Shown one piece after another: positions 27,048 through 35,705 of a stretch of DNA of 64,000 bases. The DNA is from Pararhodobacter sp. CCB-MM2 (GTDB lineage: Bacteria; Pseudomonadota; Alphaproteobacteria; Rhodobacterales; Rhodobacteraceae). Position numbers and translations under genes: made by a program. Location of the stretch: the NCBI RefSeq assembly GCF_001691415.1, contig NZ_LRRR01000018.1:23119-87118 (forward strand). The letters are read 5' to 3'. The notes beneath the pieces were generated by a model, which was not told the DNA's origin, made no database searches, and was given only the letters and a program-made list of their open reading frames with translations. The first letter of the stretch is position 1, and every line of letters begins with the position of its first letter.

Positions 27048-28814
27048 ATGGATCAATTCACCCTCAACCTGATCGTCGTGGGCGCGTCCTTCGCCCTCTA
27101 CATCGGGATCGCGATCTGGGCCCGGGCGGGCTCCACGTCGGAATTCTACGCCGCCAACCGCGGCGTGCACCCCGTTCTGAACGGCATGGCCACCGCCGCT
27201 GACTGGATGTCGGCTGCGTCCTTCATCTCGATGGCCGGTATCATCGCCTTCGTCGGCTATGACAACTCGACCTACCTGATGGGCTGGACCGGCGGCTACG
27301 TGCTGCTGGCGCTGCTGCTGGCGCCGTACCTGCGCAAGTTCGGCCGCTTCACCGTGCCGGACTTCATCGGCGACCGCTTCTACAGCCAGACCGCCCGTAT
27401 CGTGGCCGTCATCGCGCTGCTGGTGATCTCGATCACCTACGTGATCGGGCAGATGGCCGGCGCCGGCGTGGCCTTCTCGCGCTTCCTCGAAGTGTCGAGC
27501 TCGACCGGCCTGTGGATCGCTTCGGCCGTGGTGTTCTGCTACGCCGTTCTCGGCGGCATGAAGGGCATCACCTACACCCAGGTCGCCCAGTACTGCGTGC
27601 TGATCGTCGCCTATACCATCCCGGCGATCTTTATCTCGCTGCAGCTGACCGGCAGCTTCCTGCCGCAAATCGGCCTGTTCAGCGCCGATGCCTCGGGTCA
27701 GCCGCTGCTGGCGCACCTTGACGGGCTGCTGTCGGATCTGGGCTTCCGCACCTATACCGAGCACCATTCCAACACGCTCGACATGGTGCTGTTCACCCTC
27801 GCGCTGATGATCGGTACCGCCGGTCTGCCGCACGTGATCATCCGCTTCTTCACCGTGCCGAAAGTGTCGGATGCCCGCGCCTCGGCTGGTTGGGCGCTGG
27901 TGTTCATCGCGCTGCTGTACACCGTGGCCCCGGCCGTCGGTGCCATGGCCCGCCTGAACATCATCAACACGATCTACCCGAACGGCATCGACGGCGAGAC
28001 CTCGCTGTCCTATGCCGATCAGCCGCAGTGGATGAGCAACTGGGAAAACACCGGCCTGCTGGCGTTCGAAGACAAGAACGGCGACGGCATGATCCAGTAC
28101 TACAACGAAGCGAACGCCCCGGCGATCGCGGCGGAGAATGGCTGGGCCGGTAACGAGATGACCACGTTCAACCGTGACATCCTCGTGCTTGCGAACCCGG
28201 AAATCGCCGGCCTGCCGGGCTGGGTCATCGCCCTGATCGCTGCCGGTGGTCTGGCCGCTGCCCTCTCGACCGCTGCCGGTCTGCTGCTGGCGATCTCGTC
28301 GGCCGTGTCGCACGACCTGATCAAGTCGGTGATCAACCCCGGTATCTCGGAAAAAGGCGAGATGCTGGCCGCCCGCGTCTCGATGGCCATCGCCATCCTG
28401 ATCGCGACGCTGCTGGGTCTGAACCCCCCGGGCTTCGCCGCTCAGGTGGTCGCCATTGCCTTCGGTCTGGCCGCAGCCTCGCTGTTCCCGACCATCATGA
28501 TGGGCATCTTCTCGAAGACCATGAACTCGGCCGGTGCGGTCGCGGGCATGCTGGTCGGTCTCTTGGTCGAGATGGTCTACATCTTCACCTATGTCGGCTG
28601 GTTCTTCATCCCCGGCACCAACATGCTGCCGAACACCGCCGACAACTGGCTGTTCGGTATCCAGCCGGCCTCGTTCGGCGTGGTCGCTGCCATCCTGAAC
28701 TTCATCGTTGCCTACATCGTTCTGGCCATGACGAAGCCGGCCCCGGCCGAGATCCAGGATCTGGTGGAATCGATCCGCGTCCCGCGTGGCGCCGGTGCGG
28801 CCCAGTCGCACTGA
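27048..28814 (+). CDS. Sodium:solute symporter (SLC5 family), probable acetate/monocarboxylate permease
   Basis: A 588-residue transporter with about 13 membrane helices. The family signatures are present: YAANRGVHPVLNGMATAADW, SAASFISMAGIIAFVGYD, GGMKGITYTQVAQYCVL, AALSTAAGLLLAISSAVSHD. The version paired with DUF4212 is the VC2705-like group related to ActP. A soluble loop (GEDTSLSYADQ-like acidic region, about 310-380) is typical. The link with acs and adk supports acetate or another short acid as substrate. A non-acetate substrate cannot be excluded. Confidence 0.9.
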   Translation: MDQFTLNLIVVGASFALYIGIAIWARAGSTSEFYAANRGVHPVLNGMATAADWMSAASFISMAGIIAFVGYDNSTYLMGWTGGYVLLALLLAPYLRKFGRFTVPDFIGDRFYSQTARIVAVIALLVISITYVIGQMAGAGVAFSRFLEVSSSTGLWIASAVVFCYAVLGGMKGITYTQVAQYCVLIVAYTIPAIFISLQLTGSFLPQIGLFSADASGQPLLAHLDGLLSDLGFRTYTEHHSNTLDMVLFTLALMIGTAGLPHVIIRFFTVPKVSDARASAGWALVFIALLYTVAPAVGAMARLNIINTIYPNGIDGETSLSYADQPQWMSNWENTGLLAFEDKNGDGMIQYYNEANAPAIAAENGWAGNEMTTFNRDILVLANPEIAGLPGWVIALIAAGGLAAALSTAAGLLLAISSAVSHDLIKSVINPGISEKGEMLAARVSMAIAILIATLLGLNPPGFAAQVVAIAFGLAAASLFPTIMMGIFSKTMNSAGAVAGMLVGLLVEMVYIFTYVGWFFIPGTNMLPNTADNWLFGIQPASFGVVAAILNFIVAYIVLAMTKPAPAEIQDLVESIRVPRGAGAAQSH

Positions 28815-28877
28815 CCTGACTTCCGGAGGGGCGCCGACATCGCGCCCCTCCGACCTCACGGACGCAGGGTGGAGAAG

Positions 28878-30701
28878 ATGGATACGCAGATCGACACGAT
28901 CCTCGCCTTCCTCGAATCCGTGCATCCCTATGACAGCCTGCCGCGGAACGAGATGGCGCGTGTCGCCGCCTCCTTCGGCCGCAGGGAATACCTCGCCGGA
29001 GACCGGATCTACGAGGTCGGGGAGCCCCTCAAGGGCCTGTACCTGATCAAGCGCGGCGCGGTCGAAGTGACCGACCGCAACGGGGTGCTGGTCTCGATCC
29101 TCGGGCCGCGGAACACCTTCGGCGAGCGTGGCCTGATGCGCGACGGCCTCGCCGTCACCAATGCCATCGCCGTCGAGCCCAGCGTGGTTCTGGTCCTGCC
29201 CGAGGGCGACTGGCGCCAGCTCATCGCCGGCGTCCCGGCCTTCGAGCGTTTCTTCCAGCGCGGTCGCTCGGCCGAGGTGCGCTCGTCGGATCTGACGACG
29301 CTCAAGGTCACCGATCTGATGGCCCGCAGCCCGGTCAGCCTGCCGCCCGAGGCCAGCGTGACCGAGGCCGCGCAGTTGATGCGCGAGAAGCATGTCAGCT
29401 CCGTCGCCGTGACGCGGGAGGACACGCTGCTGGGCCTCGTCACCACCCGCGACCTGACCGAGAAGGTGCTGGCCGCCGAGCTGCCCGGCTCCACCGCGCT
29501 GGGACAGGTGATGACGGTCGATCCCCTGACGCTGAGCCCCGATGCGCTGGGCTCGGACATCCTGCACATGATGCTGGAACGCTCGATCGGCCATCTGCCG
29601 GTGGTGCAGGACGGCAAGCTGAAGGGCATGGTCACGCAGACCGACCTCACCCGTTTTCAGGCCGTAAGCTCGGCGCAGTTGGTGCGTGACGTGGTTGCCT
29701 GCGAGACGGCAGAGGAAATGGCCGAGGTCACCGCCCGCATTCCGCGCCTGCTGCAACAGCTGGTCGCGGCGCATAACGCGCATGAGGTGGTGACGCGGCT
29801 GATCACCGACATCGCCGACACCGTCACCCGCCGTCTGCTGAAACTGGCCGAGGCGCAACTTGGCCCGGCGCCGGTGCCGTATCTGTGGCTCGCCTGCGGC
29901 AGCCAGGGCCGGCAGGAACAGACGGGCGTGTCGGATCAGGACAATTGCCTGATCCTCGACGACAGCGTGACCGAGGGGGACCGCCCGTATTTCAAGGCCT
30001 TGGCCAAGTTCGTCTCGGACGGGCTGAACACGGCGGGCTACGTCTATTGCCCCGGCGACATGATGGCGACGGCCGAGCGTTGGTGCCAGCCCAAGGCCGT
30101 CTGGCGCCAGTATTTCCGCGGCTGGATCGATACCCCCAGCCCCGAGGCGCAGATGCTGGCCTCGGTCATGTTCGATCTGCGACCCATCGGCGGCACCACG
30201 GCGCTGTTCCGCGAATTGCAGGAAGAGACTTTGGCGGCGGCCTCGAAAAACTCGATCTTCGTGGCCCACATGATCTCGAATTCGCTTAAGCACCACCCGC
30301 CCTTGGGCCTGTTGCGCGGCTTCGCCACCATCCGATCGGGTGAGCACAAGAACCATATCGACATGAAGGCCAACGGCGTCGTCCCGGTCACCGATATCGG
30401 CCGGGTCTATGCCCTGCGCGGCGAGCTGACCGAGGTGAACACCCGCGCCCGGATCGAGGCCGCCGAGGATGCGGGCGTCGTCTCCGTCTCGGGCGCGCGC
30501 GACCTGATCGAGGCCTATGACCTGATCGCCTCGCTGCGGCTGGAAAGCCAGGCGGCGCTGGTGAAGGCCGGCCGCAAGCCCGACAATTTCCTCGCGCCCT
30601 CGGACCTGTCCGATTTCGAGCGCAGCCACCTGCGCGACGCCTTCGTCGTCGTGCGCACCATGCAATCGGCGCTGGGCCAGAGAACCGGAGCGCTGGGATG
30701 A
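28878..30701 (+). CDS. cNMP-binding, CBS-pair and DUF294 nucleotidyltransferase-like signalling protein
   Basis: A 607-residue cytoplasmic protein with four parts: a cyclic-nucleotide-binding fold (about 20-125, FGERGLMRDGLAVTNAIA), two CBS domains (about 145-260, ending GKLKGMVTQTDLTRF), a DUF294 nucleotidyltransferase-like domain with GSQGRQEQ (341-348) and SDQDNCLI (352-359), and the C-terminal DUF294 helical domain. The motif is like GlnD/GlnE active sites, so nucleotidyl transfer to a partner is plausible but unproven. Homologues commonly sit with acs/actP genes. The ATG at 28878 is preferred over an in-frame GTG at 28869 because GGTGGAG lies just upstream. Confidence 0.88.
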   Translation: MDTQIDTILAFLESVHPYDSLPRNEMARVAASFGRREYLAGDRIYEVGEPLKGLYLIKRGAVEVTDRNGVLVSILGPRNTFGERGLMRDGLAVTNAIAVEPSVVLVLPEGDWRQLIAGVPAFERFFQRGRSAEVRSSDLTTLKVTDLMARSPVSLPPEASVTEAAQLMREKHVSSVAVTREDTLLGLVTTRDLTEKVLAAELPGSTALGQVMTVDPLTLSPDALGSDILHMMLERSIGHLPVVQDGKLKGMVTQTDLTRFQAVSSAQLVRDVVACETAEEMAEVTARIPRLLQQLVAAHNAHEVVTRLITDIADTVTRRLLKLAEAQLGPAPVPYLWLACGSQGRQEQTGVSDQDNCLILDDSVTEGDRPYFKALAKFVSDGLNTAGYVYCPGDMMATAERWCQPKAVWRQYFRGWIDTPSPEAQMLASVMFDLRPIGGTTALFRELQEETLAAASKNSIFVAHMISNSLKHHPPLGLLRGFATIRSGEHKNHIDMKANGVVPVTDIGRVYALRGELTEVNTRARIEAAEDAGVVSVSGARDLIEAYDLIASLRLESQAALVKAGRKPDNFLAPSDLSDFERSHLRDAFVVVRTMQSALGQRTGALG

Positions 30702-30714
30702 GAAGGGCCCCCCT

Positions 30715-31269
30715 ATGCTGATCGACTTCATCGGATCGCTGGCCACCGGGCTGGGCCTTCTGGGCGTTGTGCTGCTGATCAACCGCCTGATCCTGAAGGG
30801 ACGGTTCGGGCGCTGGATCTACCCGGCCACCGTCGCCTTGGGCATGGTCGGCTATACCGTCTGGGCCGAATACACCTGGGCCGAGCGGACCGTCGCGGGC
30901 CTGCCGCAGCTGGAGATGGTCTCGGAATCCGGGGACCCGGTGATCTACCGGCCCTGGACCTACCTCTGGCCTCAGGCAACCCGCGTGCTGGCCATCGACC
31001 TGTCGAACACCCGCACGCACCCTGAGCAGCCGGGGCAGGTGATGACGCAGGTCGTCTTCATCGCCCGCTGGCAGCCGATCCGGGCGGTGAGCGTGGTCTA
31101 TGATTGCAACGAACACACGCGCGCCGATGTTCTGGACGGCGTGACGATGAATGCCGACGGCAGCCTGACGGGCGCCGAGTGGCACGCACTGGCCGCGGAC
31201 GACCCGGTGATGGTCGCCGCCTGCCGCGCGGGAGAGGAGGGAAGCGATGACCGAGCAAGCGGCGCCTAA
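30715..31269 (+). CDS. Small membrane protein of the acetate locus, function unknown
   Basis: A 184-residue protein with two membrane helices (about 5-25 and 34-54) and a C-terminal soluble domain of about 120 residues (VIYRPWTYLWPQATRVLAID onward). I do not recognise a family. It starts 13 bases after the DUF294 gene and overlaps the response-regulator gene by 23 bases, so it is translated as part of this operon. It may anchor or sense for the neighbouring signalling proteins, but that is a guess. Confidence 0.75.
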   Translation: MLIDFIGSLATGLGLLGVVLLINRLILKGRFGRWIYPATVALGMVGYTVWAEYTWAERTVAGLPQLEMVSESGDPVIYRPWTYLWPQATRVLAIDLSNTRTHPEQPGQVMTQVVFIARWQPIRAVSVVYDCNEHTRADVLDGVTMNADGSLTGAEWHALAADDPVMVAACRAGEEGSDDRASGA

Positions 31270-31693
31270 GCGCATCCTCGTCGTCGAGGACGAGGACAAC
31301 ATCGCCATCGCGCTCGACTATCTGATGACGCGCGAAGGCTATCAACAGCAGCGCATCGCCACCGGCGCCGGCGCGGTCGATCTGATCCGCGAGACGAAGC
31401 CGGACCTCGTGCTGCTGGACGTGATGCTGCCCGAGGTCTCGGGCTACGAGATCTGCCAGAATGTCCGAATGGACTCGGGTCTGAACGGGGTGAAGATCCT
31501 GATGATGACCGCGCGCGGCTCGGCCATGGAGCGGCGCAAGGGGCTGGCGATGGGCGCGGATGGCTTCATCTCCAAACCCTTTGAGCTGAAGGCCCTGCGC
31601 GCCGAGGTTCGGCGTATTCTCGCGGGCGAGGCCCCGGCGGACCCCTCCGTCGACAGCGACAGCAGCGCGCCCGGCGAGGCGCGCCATGCCTGA
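31247..31693 (+). CDS. Single-domain response regulator
   Basis: A 148-residue receiver (REC) protein without an output domain. Conserved residues are present: acidic pair Glu15-Asp16, phospho-acceptor Asp58 in LVLLDVMLPE, Thr88 in MMTAR, and Lys110 in ISKPF. The last 30 residues are Ala/Asp/Ser-rich and probably disordered. It overlaps the preceding gene by 23 bases and the following pseudo-kinase/exonuclease gene by 8 bases. The neighbour lacks the kinase His, so the phosphodonor must be elsewhere or be a small molecule such as acetyl phosphate. Confidence 0.92.
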   Translation: MTEQAAPKRILVVEDEDNIAIALDYLMTREGYQQQRIATGAGAVDLIRETKPDLVLLDVMLPEVSGYEICQNVRMDSGLNGVKILMMTARGSAMERRKGLAMGADGFISKPFELKALRAEVRRILAGEAPADPSVDSDSSAPGEARHA

Positions 31694-33764
31694 ACGCACG
31701 GGCCTGCGTCGTCGCCTGCTGACCCTCTTTGGCGCGTTGGCGCTGGCCTGTGTCGTCGCCATTGCCGGCGGGTTGTGGGTGGCCGGCCGGACGGAGCCGG
31801 TCGCGCCCTCGGTCTTGAATGGCGCACTGGTCGCGGGCTTCGTGATCCTCGGGTTGGTGGTCTGGCTGTGGTTCGTGCTGGATCAGCAGTTGGCGCAACC
31901 GCTGGACCGGCTGGCCGCGGCCTTTCGGGCGCGGGCGCACGCCGGGATCACCCGCGACCTGTCCGAGGATCTGGGCCGCGCCCGTCTGCTGGGCGATCTG
32001 GCGCCTGCCGCCGACGCCATGGGCCGAGCCCTGACCGAGACACGCTCGGCTTTGGACGAGGCCGTCGCGCGCGAGACGACGCGCCTCGCGGCCGAGAAAT
32101 CGCGGCTGGAAACCCTGCTGGCCGATGTGCCGGTGGCGGTGCTCTTGTGCTCGGCCGAACACCAGCTGGCGTTCTACAACGGGCAGGCGGTCGAGATCCT
32201 TGGCGGCGGGACCGCGCCGGGGCTGGACCGAAACCTGCTGGATTATCTGCGCGAAGGCCCGATCAGCCACGCCTATGCCCGCCTGCACGAGGCTGGCGAT
32301 CCGGATGCGGCCTCGGACCTGCTCTGCGCCACGGTGAGCGGCGGGCAGATGCTGTCCGGCCGGATGCGGGTGCTGCGGCGGCGCGAGCCGGGTGTGGAGC
32401 CGGGCTATGTGCTGACCCTGCGCGACGTCACCGCCGACATCGCCGCCCATACCAGCCGTGACGCGCTGTTGTCCGAGGTCTTTGACCGGGTCCGTCGACC
32501 CGCTGCCAACCTGCAAACAGTCATCGGCGTCATGGCCGAGCTGGAGGGCGAGAGCGACCGCCCGGACCTCAGCGCCGCGATGCGCGACGAGGTCGAGGCG
32601 CTGACGCAGGCGATCACCGAATTGGGCGCGCGGCATGACGCGATGCAGACCGACTGGCGGCCCTTGGTGAGCACCCGTTCGGGCGATTTGCTGGACGGTT
32701 TGAAGGGCCGTTTTCAGGCCGAGGGGCTGGGGCTGGAAACCGAAAGCCTCGACCTGATCGTGCAGCTCGACGGGTTCGAGATCGTCGGCTTCTGGACCTG
32801 GCTCGCGGGGCATATCGCGAGGGACGGGCTGGCCCGCGACTTCCGTATCGAGATCGAGGAAGAGGACGGCCCCGGCGCGGTGATGCGCCTGTGCTGGCAG
32901 GGGGAGCCGCTGTCGGTCGGGCGTCTGGACGGCTGGCTGCCCGAGGTGCTGGGCCGCGATACCGGCGAGCTGACGGCGCGCGCGGTGTTGCAGACCCATG
33001 GCACCGAGGCCTGGCCCGAGACCTCGGTCGCGCGGCAGGCGGTGGTGATGCCGATCCGTCAGGCCCGCCGGGCCTCGCGCCGGATCCAGCCGATCACCCG
33101 CAAGGTGGTCTATGACTTCGATCTGCTGGGCAAGGCCAAGGGCACCAAGGTCGAGGACACAAAGCTGGAAGACCTGACCTTCGTCGTCTTCGATACCGAG
33201 ACGACGGGGCTGGAGCCCTCGCAAGATGCCATCGTGCAGATCGCGGCGGTGCGGCTGGTCAATGGCCGGCGGGTCGAGACCGAGGTCTTCGACACGCTCG
33301 TGGACCCGGGCCGCCCGATCCCGCCGCGCTCGACCGATGTGCACGGGATCACCGACAGCATGGTCGTCGGCGCGCCCGATGTCATCGAGGCCGGGCGCCA
33401 GTTCCACAAATTCGCCGAAGGGGCGGTGCTGGTCGCGCATAACGCGCCCTTCGACATGGAGTTCCTGCGCCGGCAGGAAGGCGCGATCGGCAAGGCCTTC
33501 GACCATCCGGTGCTGGATACGGTGCTGCTCTCGGCGGTGGTCTATGGCCAGCTGGAGCCGCATTCGTTGGATGCGCTGACCGCCCGGCTGGGCATCACCA
33601 TCCCCGAGGAAGCGCGGCACACCGCCATCGGCGACACGGTGGCAACGGCGGATGCCTTCTTGCGTCTGGTGCCGATGCTGAAAGCGCGCGGCCTCACGAC
33701 CTTCGGGCAGGTGGTGGCGGAGCTGCGCAAGCACGGCAGGCTTCTGAAGGACCTCAACGACTGA
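31686..33764 (+). CDS. Membrane pseudo-histidine-kinase fused to DnaQ-type 3'-5' exonuclease
   Basis: A 692-residue fusion. Two membrane helices (about 11-30 and 43-66) precede a HAMP-like stretch, a coiled coil and a PAS-like domain (ETLLADVPVAVLLCSAEHQL). A HisKA-like segment (FDRVRRPAANLQTVIGVM) has Asp where the phospho-His should be, and the HATPase-like region lacks the N and G boxes. Residues about 495-692 are an intact DEDDh exonuclease: Asp503 and Glu505 in DTETTG, Asp590 in HNAPFDMEF, His645 and Asp650 in RHTAIGD. So the kinase half looks inactive and the nuclease half active. Homologous exonucleases accompany DUF294/acs loci in other proteobacteria. Confidence 0.88.
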   Translation: MPERTGLRRRLLTLFGALALACVVAIAGGLWVAGRTEPVAPSVLNGALVAGFVILGLVVWLWFVLDQQLAQPLDRLAAAFRARAHAGITRDLSEDLGRARLLGDLAPAADAMGRALTETRSALDEAVARETTRLAAEKSRLETLLADVPVAVLLCSAEHQLAFYNGQAVEILGGGTAPGLDRNLLDYLREGPISHAYARLHEAGDPDAASDLLCATVSGGQMLSGRMRVLRRREPGVEPGYVLTLRDVTADIAAHTSRDALLSEVFDRVRRPAANLQTVIGVMAELEGESDRPDLSAAMRDEVEALTQAITELGARHDAMQTDWRPLVSTRSGDLLDGLKGRFQAEGLGLETESLDLIVQLDGFEIVGFWTWLAGHIARDGLARDFRIEIEEEDGPGAVMRLCWQGEPLSVGRLDGWLPEVLGRDTGELTARAVLQTHGTEAWPETSVARQAVVMPIRQARRASRRIQPITRKVVYDFDLLGKAKGTKVEDTKLEDLTFVVFDTETTGLEPSQDAIVQIAAVRLVNGRRVETEVFDTLVDPGRPIPPRSTDVHGITDSMVVGAPDVIEAGRQFHKFAEGAVLVAHNAPFDMEFLRRQEGAIGKAFDHPVLDTVLLSAVVYGQLEPHSLDALTARLGITIPEEARHTAIGDTVATADAFLRLVPMLKARGLTTFGQVVAELRKHGRLLKDLND

Positions 33765-33825
33765 GGGATGCGCCGCAAGCACTCGACGGGTTGCGCCAGC
33801 GCGGCAGGGGGCGTTAGCCTTCCCC

Positions 33826-34245
33826 ATGGGAGAGCCACAGATAAACCCCGACCGCGCCCGTTTCGGGCTGTTCAAGGACCTGCCGCGCGACCGACCGGTC
33901 CATATGCTGAACCTCGTCCGGCTACGTGCGGAGGCCGCCTACGATGACGGGCGGAAGGCCTCGGGCGCGGAGGCCTATGCCGCCTATGGCCGGGAAAGCG
34001 GGCCGATCTTCCGGCGCCTCGGGGGCACGATCCTCTGGAGCGGCAAGCCCGAGCTGATGCTCATCGGCCCGATGGACGAGGCTTGGGATCTGGCCTTCGT
34101 CGCCGTCTATCCGACCGGGCAGGCCTTCATCGACATGATCCGCGACGCCGATTACCAGCGCGCGGCGCAGCATCGCACGGCGGCGGTGGCCGATTCGCGC
34201 CTGATCCGCATGACCCCCGGCGAGGCGGGCGCGGGCTTTGGCTGA
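33826..34245 (+). CDS. DUF1330 ferredoxin-like-fold protein
   Basis: A 139-residue protein with the DUF1330 dimeric alpha/beta-barrel pattern: PVHMLNLVRLRAEAAY, AYAAYGRESGPIFRRLGG, ILWSGKPELMLIGP, DLAFVAVYPTGQAFIDMI and YQRAAQHRTAAVADSRLI. The function is not established. It lies 61 bases downstream of the exonuclease fusion in the same direction, but its own ribosome site is weak. It converges with phaZ. Confidence 0.8.
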   Translation: MGEPQINPDRARFGLFKDLPRDRPVHMLNLVRLRAEAAYDDGRKASGAEAYAAYGRESGPIFRRLGGTILWSGKPELMLIGPMDEAWDLAFVAVYPTGQAFIDMIRDADYQRAAQHRTAAVADSRLIRMTPGEAGAGFG

Positions 34246-34263
34246 CGGCCCGGCCATGAAAAA

Positions 34264-34290
34264 GGCCCCGCCGATGGCGAGGCCCGATTT
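34264..34290 (-). terminator. Terminator of phaZ (probably bidirectional)
   Basis: GGCCCCGCC (34264-34272), loop GAT, GGCGAGGCC (34276-34284) with one mismatch. A runs before and T runs after allow termination of both phaZ (minus) and the DUF1330 gene. Confidence 0.8.
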
Positions 34291-34309
34291 TCTTTCACCG
34301 ATGGCTGGC

Positions 34310-35599
34310 TCAGTCGTTCGACGCGGCCAGACGCACGGCACCCTTGGCAGCTTTGCCTTCAGCCTTGCGCGAGCGGTGCTTGTCCATGAAATCGAAGACC
34401 AGCGGGCGGATGTTGTTGCGCCAGCTGGAGCCCGCGAAGATGCCGTAATGGCCCGCGCCGGGTTCCAGATGCGAGGCCTTCATCTCATCCGGCACGCCGG
34501 TCATCAGATCCAGCGCCGCAAGGCACTGACCGGGGGCCGAGATATCGTCCTTCGCGCCCTCGACGATCATCACGGCGACGTCGGTAATCGCGCCGATGTC
34601 GACCTTCTGATCCTCGATCCAGAACTCGTTCCGGGCGATCTCGCGGTCCTTGAAGATCCGCTCGACGGTCGAGAGGTAGAACTCCGCGGTCATGTCCATG
34701 ACGGCGAGGTATTCGTCGTAGAAACGGTTGTGCTGATCCCGCTCGCTGCCCTCGCCACGGGCCTCGGCGGCGATCTTGTCGCCGAAGGCCTGTGCGTGAC
34801 GGTCGAGGTTCATCGAGATGAAACCCGCCAGCTGCAACAGGCCCGGATAGACCTGACGGCCGACGCCCGAATACTTGAAGCCCACGCGCTGGATCGCGAA
34901 TTGCTCCAGCTGGCCCATGGTCACGCGGCGGCCAAAGTCGGTCACCTCGGTCGCGGCGGCATCGGGGTCGATCGGACCGCCGATCAGGGTCAGGGTGAGG
35001 GGCTGCGCGTCGGGTTCCTGCTTGGCCAGCACGGCCGTCGCGGCCAGCGCGAGCGGCGCCGGCTGACAAACCGCCACCACATGGGTGTCGGGGCCAAGAA
35101 ACTTCATGAAATCGACGAGATAGCTTGTATAATCCTCGATATCGAACTTGCCTTCCGACACGGGGATATCACGCGCGTTATGCCAATCGGTGATCCAGAC
35201 TTCCGCATCCGGCAGAAGCGAGGCCACGGTCGAGCGCAGAAGCGTCGCGTAATGGCCCGACATCGGCGCGCAGAGCAGGATGCGGCGCGGCTTTTCCGGC
35301 CGGCCATGCACCTTGAAGCGGATCAGGTCGCCAAAGGCGCCGGGCACATCGACCACGGTTTCCACCAGATGGTCGCGGCCGTCTTCGCCGACGACGGTGC
35401 GGATGCCCCAGGCGGGCTTGGTGACCATGCGGCCGAAGCTGCGCTCGGTCACGCGGCCCCAGGCGGCCATGAAATCGAACATCGGGTTCGGCGCCATGCC
35501 GAACATGGGGTACGACGCCATCGCTCGGGCCGAGGCGCCGAGCCATTCGTTGGTGTTGCGCACCGTTTCCATGAGGTCGTAGGTGACCATCTGTCGCAT
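34310..35599 (-). CDS. phaZ: Intracellular polyhydroxybutyrate depolymerase
   Basis: A 429-residue intracellular PHB depolymerase, near the usual 420. The nucleophile is Cys178 in VAVCQPAPLAL, the Cys variant of the lipase box found in Cupriavidus PhaZ1-type enzymes. The family N terminus MVTYDLMETVRNTNEWLG and the block MFGMAPNPMFDFMAAWGRV are present, and GAGHYGIFAG near the end supplies the catalytic His. It degrades granule PHB to hydroxybutyrate oligomers. There is no signal peptide. The start at 35599 follows GGAG. It diverges from phaC across a 106-base region carrying a PhaR-type operator. Confidence 0.93.
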   Translation of the reverse strand: MRQMVTYDLMETVRNTNEWLGASARAMASYPMFGMAPNPMFDFMAAWGRVTERSFGRMVTKPAWGIRTVVGEDGRDHLVETVVDVPGAFGDLIRFKVHGRPEKPRRILLCAPMSGHYATLLRSTVASLLPDAEVWITDWHNARDIPVSEGKFDIEDYTSYLVDFMKFLGPDTHVVAVCQPAPLALAATAVLAKQEPDAQPLTLTLIGGPIDPDAAATEVTDFGRRVTMGQLEQFAIQRVGFKYSGVGRQVYPGLLQLAGFISMNLDRHAQAFGDKIAAEARGEGSERDQHNRFYDEYLAVMDMTAEFYLSTVERIFKDREIARNEFWIEDQKVDIGAITDVAVMIVEGAKDDISAPGQCLAALDLMTGVPDEMKASHLEPGAGHYGIFAGSSWRNNIRPLVFDFMDKHRSRKAEGKAAKGAVRLAASND

Positions 35600-35671
35600 G
35601 AGGAACTCCGTGAATTCGCTGCTCGCGCAGGGGGATTCCGGACTATCCTGACAGGAGGGCGCCGGACTATG

Positions 35672-35682
35672 CTGCAGCGCAG
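35672..35682. promoter_or_regulatory. PhaR-type operator in the phaZ/phaC divergent promoter
   Basis: CTGC-AGC-GCAG, a perfect CTGC-N3-GCAG site as described for PhaR of Rhodobacter. It lies 24 bases before the phaC start. Confidence 0.65.
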
Positions 35683-35705
35683 GAGTGTAGGGGGGGAAGG
35701 TTAAG

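Noticed and set aside
26961..30782. A 1273-codon open frame on the minus strand opposite the symporter and DUF294 genes
   Set aside because: It is antisense to two clear genes, has His/Gln/Arg/Asp-rich composition typical of the mirror frame of high-GC coding DNA, and shows no domain.
31566..33875. A 769-codon minus-strand frame opposite the pseudo-kinase/exonuclease gene
   Set aside because: The sense strand has intact catalytic motifs; the antisense frame has none.
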